Positions 9,132-17,601 of a stretch of 17,601 nucleotides of DNA are shown piece after piece. Made by a program: the position numbers and the translations under genes. A model generated the notes under the pieces. It was not told the origin of the DNA. It worked only from the letters and a program-made list of their open reading frames with translations, and searched no databases. Origin of the DNA: Paraglomus occultum (taxonomy: Eukaryota; Glomeromycota; Glomeromycetes; Paraglomerales; Paraglomeraceae). The stretch is taken from assembly GCA_910592205.1 (NCBI GenBank), contig CAJVPJ010000749.1, forward strand, positions 1 to 17,601, written 5' to 3'. Each line of letters begins with the position of its first letter. The stretch's first letter is position 1.

Positions 9132-9815
9132 CTTATAAGTACAACATATTACATAGTATTGTAGCTCGATTTAGAGGATCCAAATAGACGTTATATGTGA
9201 AGTCAATGAGGACACGACTGGACATGCGAAGCAGTCACGATTAAGGTCTTTCATGGAATAATTCAGAAATAATGGAAAAAGCGCTTTTGTGACGAAAAAA
9301 TTGAATGAAATAACGGGATATACTAATACTAATTAAAAAGTTTTTGTTGTACTATGAAGAGCATAACGAGCATGTCTGTAGTTCTTGTTGCACCGATACA
9401 TCTGATTAGCTATTAAATGTTGCTGAAAACGCATCAACCCGTTTCAAGACTCACAAATATTTTCGATGTTATCACACAATTGAAAGGTGTAAGAGATTTT
9501 AATGGGAGAATGGGGCACAACAACTACTGTACATTGAGACGCGTCACCATAGTTTAATTAGCGTTGGCTACCTCACTGCAAAGAGGAGGTATCATTGTTG
9601 GAAGAGCATAGGAGACTGAACTGTCTATTAATTGTTCCTTGCGCGCCCAATTCCTATACTAGTAGTAATCATATAGTCTTATCTATAGTCGGGCTGCCCA
9701 AACGGTGTGACTATAGGAGGGTTGACTGTATATGTACTATTTATCTGCCGCTTTCACCGCATTGTCCCGTCATCTACGTAACAATTCGGTTAGTTTTAGG
9801 TGAAATATATGTTGC
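9132..9815. other. Spacer between the array gene and the C-lobe relic
   Basis: The first part is 3' flank shared with the other kinase copies (the TCCAAATAGACGTTAT core near 9179). From about 9250 I see no relation to other parts of the window and no ATG-initiated ORF worth calling. It ends abruptly at about 9816, where sequence copied from intron 8 of the array gene begins. Confidence 0.5.
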
Positions 9816-10496
9816 CTAATGTGTAGTGTCACTGTAGGTATCTGTATTATTAACTATCATTATTTGCAATGTCGTTCTCCAGAAAGCAGATATTTATGCA
9901 TTTGGGCTCATAATGTGGATGTTTGAAACGGGAGACACTCCATTCAAGCATAAAGCTCATGATTTGTCTCTAGCCCAAAGCATTTGTGAAGGTACTAGAC
10001 CAGAATTGAGCCCTTGGGCACCGGAATTCTATAGAATCGTCTACAAGAAATGCGTTGATCCTGACCCGGAAAAGCGTCCAACCGCTTATAAGCTTGCTTT
10101 CGAAATAGGGTTGTGGAATCAAGATTGTGATCTGGAATATATTCCAGCACTCGAAAGGGCTAGGAACATGTTAAAAGACCATCGTGTCAAATTGGGGGAG
10201 GAACCAGCTCATCCCGAAGCAGTTTAGTTCAGTCGAGTATTCAACTTTGAAAGTCTCCGAATAAATGTAGATGGAAACGATCACGGTACAATTTTTGTAG
10301 AATAAACACATTTATTAACTTGACGGTTTGACATATAATTAATCAGATTCCAAGGGTCGGTCCTGCAATTTCCAGTGAAAAAATAACGTCCGGTACGTAG
10401 TATTGCGTCAAGATATTAGCACATTGAAATCGTGTTAATTATAATTTATTTTATTTAGATTCCAAACAATTTGACCTGTTTATTCCGGATATTTAG
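9816..10496 (+). pseudogene. Kinase C-lobe relic (tandem duplicate)
   Basis: Homology to the array gene starts inside its intron 8 (about 8404) and runs through exons 9-11. The exon-9 copy (9883-10273) keeps the KADIYAFG start and the KRP region, but TAT to TAG at 10225-10227 stops it where intact copies read VYFSRVF. The donor after GTAGATG has changed from GT to GA (10274). The exon-10 counterpart (about 10347-10395) is diverged and out of phase, while the last exon (10459-10496), ending in LDLFIPDI and TAG, is perfect. No N-lobe or catalytic loop precedes it, so it cannot make a kinase. Confidence 0.8.
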
Positions 10497-10829
10497 GCTT
10501 ATAAAAACAACATATTTATGTCCTAATAGTGTTGTCGGTCAATTTTGTTATTCACAGAACAGAGTCCAAATAGACGTTATAATACGGCTGATAAGATACG
10601 ATTGATTGAAAAAGTTGGATATTCTCTTTAATCAAATAATGGATGTAGTGCAAGTACATGAATGTCATAACCGATAAATTCTCTATCATGCAAACACCTT
10701 CGTATTGGGAAACCATGCATTATAACACCATAATAACATAATCAAGAGTCTGCATTTCATGTTGTAAAAATAGGGCACAATATGATGGTTTGGATTGACG
10801 TTATCTTTGATAAGAAATTGTTCTTTTGC
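10497..10829. other. Spacer carrying kinase 3' flank sequence
   Basis: The segment around 10557-10578 matches the 3' flanks of both other kinase copies. From about 10780 it resembles intron 6 of the array gene. There is no supported ORF. Confidence 0.45.
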
Positions 10830-11195
10830 TTGTGTTTTTTTTGGTTTGGAAATGACTGCAGGTACGACAGCTGTAGTCATTTAATATGCACTCAAACACA
10901 TGATCACAACTACATATTCGATAACCAAAGCAGCTGGCCTAAAAACACGAGGCTGGAATATTGCACATTGAGACCATAGGCGCGCACACGCATTGGTATC
11001 ACATGGTTTTGGGGAAGTTTTTTCCGAATGAAGACAATTTAACGGAAGGTCGGATGCCAATTACGATGCGATAATACGAAATACACAAGACAAATTTAAC
11101 CGTCTAGATATTTAGTTGAGATTGGAAAAAAGAGCACTAAAAAGATCTATGTGCATTGGATAGATGAGAAATATTTGGTAGATGCCAAAGGTAAT
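10830..11195 (+). pseudogene. Decayed N-lobe module relic
   Basis: The segment aligns by eye with the end of intron 6 (the TGTGTTTTTTTTGG tract) and exon 7 of the array gene. Recognisable pieces are the counterpart of GISRIEATGAYALVSHGF (about 10955-11010), a decayed NYDAIIRNTQ (about 11055-11090), RL..LVEIGK (about 11100-11130) and a WIDEKYLVD stretch (about 11157-11185). The zinc knuckles are largely deleted and no frame stays open. It lies after, not before, the C-lobe relic on the same strand, so it derives from a different repeat unit of the tandem cluster. Confidence 0.65.
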
Positions 11196-12714
11196 TGACA
11201 GGATATTAGGTTCAAGATAAAACTGCTTTGCAAATAAACAAGAAATGTCGAGATAATATTTAAGGGAGCTATTGTACACAGAACATTCCCCAAGCAAGAG
11301 CGAGCAGAAAAGCGGACTAATTAGTAAGAAAAACCAAGAACTAACCCAAAAAGAACGAACAAATAAAGGGATTGGAGGTTTTTAACAAGCCCCTGGTACA
11401 TTTACAGAATTGGCTTCGCTAATATGATAGACACGGCTCTTGTATGACGCCCAACACATGTATAGCAAGAACTGGCGTTTACAGCAAGACAATGATCCAC
11501 AGCACACTTATTGTTACAATGTTGGAAAACTGATGTTAAGTAAAGTATCCAAACATTAATAGATATGGATCACCTTAGCTGTGCTTAATAAAGGACACAC
11601 AAAATCAACATTAATATGGAACAGTAACATGTTCACGTTTCGAGTAGCAAATTATTGAGAGAAACAATGTTTCGCAATAAAGGAAACTTTGATTAAAATA
11701 CAACGAGCTGTCCTCGAAGCCACAGTCACAATACTCATACTAAAAAGAAAGAATTTCATCATGTATTAAACCGCCTAGATAACAAATGATCAGATATGGA
11801 AAGTCTACCACAGAATGTTTTATGATAGTTGGATGAATATTAATATGGGCATGTAATATCATGTTAGCATATTAAACTTTACCATTAGATACCAAAACTC
11901 ACCTCATGTGTGACGGTTTTGATAGCTTCAAAGGATGTGATAATAGTTTCTCATAATGGGTTTAACATTACAGGGAAACTTGCAACGTTTCGACAGAGTC
12001 AATTCAACATAGTTTTTAAGCTTGGTTTATATATTAGTTCACCTTTTAATGTCAATTTAGTGACACGTATTTTTGAAAGCATGTGGTATATGATAGAGGT
12101 CTCTTCTCTATACGAAGTTTACGTGTAAGATCACTCACTATAATTGTACACGCGTTTGTCCTTCCACACGTACACTGCGATGCGATGGTTTAGAAATTCA
12201 TATTATATTGACATTCGTACGACTAATTATAATGCATTGTATATAGATTTAGTCGATTAAATATTATGTGTAATGTGGCTATTACCAAAAAAATCTGTTA
12301 TGGTTGAAAGACTTGAGATAAATTGTTGCAGGACAAGGATGTGTTATAATGCATTCTTACTTTCACATTAGATAGTAATGAAACATTGGTGGAAATGTTG
12401 TTCAAAGGTCTACATTCATTGATACTACCACATATTTCGTATTTAACATACATACTCATCACTTCCTGTTTGTCAATAAACTTTCGTTGACACAAGGAAC
12501 GAATCAAACTTTGACAAATGTACCTTAAACCCAATAGGCAACCCATGATCGTGTTAACATGTAGATATGTATAAGCTATTTCGTTCAAGAATTAATATAA
12601 TCGTCACATGATTAGAAAACTCCTCAGGCTTTTGTGATTACTGCACCATACATAGTAAATAGCCTAATAATGATCGACCCGACTTCCTTTTTTTATCACA
12701 TGCATAATTTTTAT
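11196..12714. other. AT-rich spacer with no supported gene
   Basis: There are only short open frames on either strand, none with recognisable motifs, codon pattern or flanking splice structure. I see no tRNA, transposon gene or clear repeat. It separates the kinase cluster from the RING gene. Confidence 0.55.
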
Positions 12715-12722
12715 TATAAAAA
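12715..12722 (+). promoter_or_regulatory. Candidate TATA box of the RING gene
   Basis: TATAAAAA lies 60-67 bp upstream of the proposed ATG at 12782, a workable spacing for a short pyrimidine-rich 5' leader. The evidence is motif and position only. Confidence 0.35.
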
Positions 12723-12781
12723 CAAGACTTTTGATCGCACTTATTTCCTCTCATACTAACACCTTCCCCCGTCCGCCATCG

Positions 12782-15247
12782 ATGACCGTAACCGCCTCAG
12801 ACGAGACAGCATTCGACGAGGAATCAACTTGGGGCATTGTACTTCGGGATGTCTTCTCAAAATCGGTGGAGTTTTTCCATCGCATGCTGCCTGTCTATGA
12901 GCCATTGAATTTGGAAGGAAGGTCAGACATACCAGAGTTCCACCCTTCCCTATGGAACTTTTTCTGGTCACCCAACTTGTATCTTGCTGTCTTCGTGGTA
13001 TGAGCATTGAAGATGTCTGCTGCTAACTGGAGACTGGAGACATGAATTAACAGAATGAATTTTTTTCTCCCAAATATTTGTATGTAGAATGTATTGAATA
13101 ATAGGATTAATGCTATAATTGCACCCCGAACGCCAAGACCGCTGCCAACATACATTCGATTGGCAATACGGTTACCATGTTTTTATTTGATGATAAAATC
13201 AGCATTAGTTCTGATTGCTTGTATTGCAGACGAGAGGCAATGGACGCAAGAGTATATGGGTAGTCTGCTTAAAGGCTACAGTATGGAATATACCGATGCA
13301 CAAGCTTTATGGTTATGTTTAAAGTCTCTGTCAGCGGTTTATGTCATGAAACAGTTTCATTCGAGCATGGAGAACAGGAGGTAAGTTAGTTGGTCGACGT
13401 GTTCATGGTTGTCAGATTTAAAGGGTTGATGTATACGTATACGTGAGTGGCTTGCGAGTGATTGTTGGGTTTACGTAGAGTTTTGAGCGAATTGGTATGC
13501 TTTTTCCTAGAAGTTGACGCAGTTGGTTTAAATGTGATGGTTTGTTCGCTGACTCTGATATCAGAGCTTGTTTGGCTCGATCTTATTGGTTGCTAGGCTT
13601 GACTGCACGTACTTGCAATATTGTGTCCCTATCATTGCACTTGCTAATATATTTTTTTTTCCTTCTAGTCTCCCAGGGCGAGAACAAGCAACTAATCTGT
13701 ATGAATGGGCTCTCTTATTTCACTTATACGTCTCTAATCGTCATCCGAATACCGATCTGCTCCTAATAGCGCTATTAGAACTATTGGATATAATGTTACT
13801 AGAGATACTATACATCCATCCCCGAGGCATTCAATATCGACTTATTCCAACGAGTTTCGTCGGTATACTCGGTATTGTTCATTATGCATATGCGCTTCGT
13901 TATAGATCAGATACTTATCCCTTATTGCAAAGTATCGCCCGTTTTCCAGAACTTGCGCTAATAGGAATAATCATCATGTGTACCATATTACATGGGGTGG
14001 CTATTGTGGTTACTGGAGGGAATGTCAGGCGTAGGTTCTTCCTTGACGCAAGGACTTTACCAACGTTGAATCAGGATTATACGATGGCATTGTATCAAGT
14101 AGGAACAGCCTGCGTATGTATTAGTACACTATGCGACACGAACGTTCTTCATTTCCGACTTGGACATTGACCTATTCGTATTCACATTTCTTTACAGGTC
14201 GAAGCAACAAGAATCGATGGATTTCGTAACGAACTCAATCCGGTTGCTGTTCCAATGGGTACAATATTTGAGGCTAACCGGAAAAAGAGCAAAAAAGCTA
14301 ATAAGAGGCGTCCAACGTGTGGATTTGACAACGAACAATTGGATGATAGCGGAGTTTCTCTATCTCCACCCGAACAAGATGATAATCCACAACGATTTAC
14401 ATTATTAAGCAATTTCTCATATCAGTTGTTGCAAACAGTATCTGCATTTGGTGGTTGGATACTTGAATTTGTGCCATTTATTAATTTTGGACGGGCTCGT
14501 CGACAACACATAACACCGTCTTCTGCTTCTAGCGTTGCCGCCACTGCAGCTGCCCTTCAAGCAGTACAGCAAAGCTTATATCATAACTCTGAGACTGAGG
14601 TTGATGTTGAAGAAGAGTTGTATAATAATTTCCTGCAAAATGAGACCATTGATGATCAAGATGATGACGAGTATAACGAAGACAGTCAGACTGCTGAGGG
14701 CTCGTTGGAAGATGAAGAACAAGACGACATTGTCGATGATGTTGGAGAAGTATATACAGAACTGCTTTCTCTTGGAAGTGACATAAGGGAACAAATACAC
14801 AATCCAGCCTCGAATTTGGGCAATAGTTCTGGATTGCAACTATTCATCACTCATCTTGTTCATTCTCCTGTGCTCACCCGTACACAGTATCGTAGGCTAA
14901 CCCAAACGCCGCCTGCATCTGCTGTGTATGATGAGGCTGCTGCTCTACTTACATTGATGGAAGAGCGACAGGCTGTAAGTGATACATTGACTAATCCGAT
15001 TACGGATCGTCTATGCGTTATTTGTCATACTGAGCCTAGACAATGTTTGTTGAAACCATGCAGGTAAGTTACATGGGATAAATTAGTAACCATCTGATAT
15101 TCTCCATTAACGATCTTTCTCAACTTTTTGTGTAGATGTTTTGCTATCTGTGATGATTGTAGGCAAGCGATGGCGCAAAAGAGATTTAAAAAGTGTCCGT
15201 GTTGTCGGAGTGATGTAGAGGGTTATTGTCGAATTTATGTACCATAG
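12782..15247 (+). CDS. Asi1/Asi3-like membrane RING E3 ubiquitin ligase (643 aa)
   Basis: Proposed exons: 12782-12997, 13088-13380, 13669-14113, 14198-15063, 15136-15247; all GT-AG, phases 0, 2, 0, 2. Hydrophobic, probably membrane-spanning segments lie at about 100-119, 200-219, 228-246 and 265-284. A basic KKSKKANKRR run (about 346-356) looks like a nuclear localisation signal. An acidic Asp/Glu-rich stretch spans about 450-502. The C-terminal RING has ligands C591, C594, C606, C608 (Cys where C3HC4 has His), C612, C615, C627 and C630, and the protein ends GYCRIYVP. In yeast the Asi proteins sit in the inner nuclear membrane and ubiquitinate mislocalised membrane proteins and Stp1/Stp2. Resemblance to that family rests on the PCRC..CDDCR..GY..I.VP pattern plus multi-pass topology; another fungal membrane RING family is possible. 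The 288-bp second intron could hide an extra exon, and the ATG context (T at -3) is not strong. Confidence 0.75.
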
Positions 15248-15350
15248 GTAGTTGGTTTAATGGGAATGGGTTATAATCGCGAATTAATGAACATTTGTAT
15301 ATTCGATTCTAAAACTTCTGTCTGACTGCTCAGTTCAGAATTATATACTT

Positions 15351-15356
15351 AATAAA
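15351..15356 (+). promoter_or_regulatory. Candidate polyadenylation signal of the RING gene
   Basis: A canonical AATAAA lies 104 bp after the stop codon, in AT-rich sequence with no competing feature. Confidence 0.45.
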
Positions 15357-17601
15357 GTATGATAGAATAAGCGAATTATTTAGACGATACGATAATTAAT
15401 ATTTATTATATTGCAATGCAATCATGGAAAGTTTTGAACAATCGAATAGCGACTTAGCGGCTTTTTCTTTTTTAAAAATCCTATGATTTGATACAAAAGG
15501 CTCGTTCACGAGAATGGACTTTTTTTTTGAAACCAAGGGGGATGGGCAATAGAATTGTCGAATAAAACAAGTATGATTTATCATATGTGAGAGAAGCTCC
15601 GGTAACGATTGACGTGATAATCAATGAACGCTTGAATCCACTATCATTTCTCCTGAGGGCTCAATGCTAAAAAATTTCACCCATGTATTGTTATAATCAT
15701 CGTCCGCATCCAATGGTGAGTTGAGAATTGGCAAACAAAGCGTGTTTATTGTTGATAACGAGTGTTAGGGTTGTTTTTTGCAATAAGAATTTGCAACGGT
15801 AACAGTATTTTGATTTTTTTCAAAAATAAAAATCTATCAGGGGCCTAAAGTATAGCAACACCCGTTTTTGTTATGTGAGCGCTGACCGTCAAGCACCAAA
15901 TGTATCCCGACTAGACTTTTTGTAGCTATTGCTATTCGGTTGTATGATCGTGACATACCGATACTACCCACGAATCCTTTTTTGGGATAATCTGTGGACT
16001 CGAAATGGTCTTTCACGTTGTCTTACTTTCTATATACCGTATAGTCATAAATATTAGTAGCCAAGACCATTACATAAATTCCAACTACTTGAGCTTAAGA
16101 GGTCCTTCTCCCCCATTTGACTTTAGTCCACAAGGAGTTGTTGGTAAAAGTGAGTTTGGATAGTAACAATCGTTCGAAACAAGTTGATTAGTCATTCTTT
16201 CTGATGTGAGCGAAGCAAATTTAAATTCGTTTTCCATTTCTGTGCACAATAATTTCCCAAATTGGATTGCTTTCACATGACATTAATATCGTCCGAAAAG
16301 CGACAACTATTAGGCCCTGAGATCATGTCTTGAACATATGTCTTAACATAGATATATATTCCATATACTATTCATTATTAAATGGAGTGTACCGCAAATA
16401 AATGGTTTTTATCGGAAAAATATTTCTCACTGCATGCCCGAAGAAGCGAACTTGAGTTGAACCAAACTGAAAAGGGCCAATTGCATCCAATGTTTCGGGA
16501 ATAAGCAAGCTCACTCTTGTGATAAAAATAAACGCTTTGTTACTATTCTTCAAAAGATTGCCGATGTTTTCCCGAAGAATGTAAACGAAAATGAAGACAC
16601 GTCAAAAAACTTTATTACTCCCTTCCTAATTAGAGAAATTAAAACAGTTTATAATGTATTATTGAAAGAATTTTAATAAGATTCGTGCATATGGAAAAAT
16701 TAGTTATTATTATGCAGTTTGCTAACTAAATTATGACATCTCAGTTACAGTGGCCAATAAATAAAATTGACGCAAAAATACATTCTTCTTTCAGAACCTC
16801 TAATGGAAGTGCAAATTCTATGTTCCGGATTGTTACTACTGGGACAACATAGATTTTATACGTTAGGAAGATGAATCAAAATCCGCTGGCGTAAATTGTT
16901 CAAAAACGTCCAATGTTTTTTTATGAGGAGATAAAAGTGGAGCAACCGTTCTCAAATTTATGTATACTTTGTTCCCAAGCCATAGAAAATGGAAGCCGAG
17001 ATTCGAAAGCGCAGGAATTATGTTCGAATATACAATACTGTAATCTTACACGGAATGTTTCTCAGTAGTTATTAACTTTATTTTTAGCGTTTAACTTAAC
17101 AGAAGCCTAATGTAAATAATGTTTAGATATAAGATGTAATATAATTTGATTCAATAAAACGCCTGACGGCTGTCAAGCCTTCTGTCTTTAATTTTTTATT
17201 GCCTTGTTGCTCAAAAATATCAGGGACTTATAAGAGCATTTCCTAATTTGGATATTTGAAGCAAAGTTTGGAGCAAGCCTTAACCATAGGACGGTCTAAT
17301 AAAGCAAAGCAATGAGAAAAATAATTGTAGAAAAAAAAAACTAGCAGTTTTACCAATTAATTTATTATTTCAACAAGTTTGGGATTATTTGATTGGTCGA
17401 CCGACAAAATAAAAATTAAGAAGCAATGCAATTAACATAAATTTAATATCAAACTAGCGCTTTTGCACAACATATTTACAAAAATTGTAGTGTGTTAGTG
17501 AGTAATATAACAAATATATATATATAAACAATTTCTGTGTTGTCGAAAAAGTTAATATCAAGTTGCGTGACGTAAAAGTTTAAAATTGTTTAAAAATTAA
17601 T
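15357..17601. other. AT-rich region with no supported gene
   Basis: All open frames are short (about 60-75 codons) and unsupported by splice-linked continuations. The best-looking one is on the minus strand, 16368-16553, extendable upstream without an ATG to about 16590; it is not recognisable. A short (TA)n run lies near 17514-17525. No RNA gene or mobile element was seen. Confidence 0.5.

Noticed and set aside
9595-9819. Cys-rich 74-codon frame before the C-lobe relic
   Set aside because: It begins with TTG, has no domain pattern, and ends at the duplication breakpoint, so it is most likely chance.
9883-10227. The C-lobe copy as a functional alternative last exon set of the array gene
   Set aside because: The in-frame TAG at 10225 and the lost donor at 10274 would remove the conserved tail, and its acceptor lies after a complete stop-containing last exon of the array gene.
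12731-12781. Upstream extension of the RING protein before 12782
   Set aside because: The frame is open, but it has no ATG and runs into the TATA-like sequence, so it is probably the untranslated leader.
16368-16553. Minus-strand frame containing LIPETLDAIGPFQFGS
   Set aside because: Only about 75 codons even when extended upstream without an ATG, no recognised motif, and no convincing adjoining exon.
17514-17525. (TA)n run near the right edge
   Set aside because: A short simple-sequence tract in AT-rich DNA; nothing further can be said.

Overview
The window looks like nuclear DNA of an arbuscular-mycorrhizal (Glomeromycotina-type) fungus. Genes are split by short introns (about 65-110 bp, one of 288 bp) with GT-AG ends, and long AT-rich spacers separate them. 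The kinases belong to a family I know as hugely expanded in Rhizophagus and relatives: an N-terminal CxxCG...WCxxC zinc-ribbon-like segment, a WT[ST]GN...D..I..TQ segment, then a tyrosine-kinase-like domain with HRDIHxGN. Base composition looks less AT-rich than I recall for R. irregularis, so a related genus is plausible. The species cannot be fixed from the sequence.

Layout. (1) 1-1509, plus: 3' part of a kinase gene entering from the left edge, with five exons visible. (2) 1510-4033: spacer holding one plausible short minus-strand ORF (2935-3387) with a helix-turn-helix-like C-terminus. (3) 4034-9131, plus: an eleven-exon gene for a protein of about 1,435 residues. Exons 1-7 each carry one zinc-ribbon + WTSGN + kinase N-lobe module; exons 8-11 supply a single C-lobe and tail. 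(4) 9816-10496 and about 10830-11195, plus: two relics of the same family, a C-lobe pseudogene and a decayed N-lobe module. (5) 12782-15247, plus: a five-exon gene for a 643-residue multi-pass membrane protein with a C-terminal RING, resembling the yeast inner-nuclear-membrane Asi1/Asi3 ubiquitin ligases. (6) 15248-17601: AT-rich sequence with no gene I can support.

The most unusual object is the gene at 4034-9131. In ordinary members of the family one N-lobe is followed by one C-lobe, with a phase-0 intron just after the alpha-C glutamate. Here the unit from that intron to the next equivalent intron is repeated. Each unit carries the alpha-C/beta4/beta5 part of the preceding N-lobe, is cut at the hinge, and runs straight into the next zinc ribbon, WTSGN segment and beta1-beta3. 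The protein therefore reads as six C-lobe-less N-lobes followed by one complete kinase. All module exons are phase 0 at both ends where this applies, so any of them could be skipped, or joined to the C-lobe exon, without breaking the frame.

The kinase genes and relics all point the same way and share flanking sequence, as expected of a tandem cluster growing and decaying by unequal crossing-over. The RING gene appears unrelated to the kinase cluster. Gene models were built by eye from splice signals, frame continuity and comparison of paralogues inside the window; no transcript or database evidence was available.
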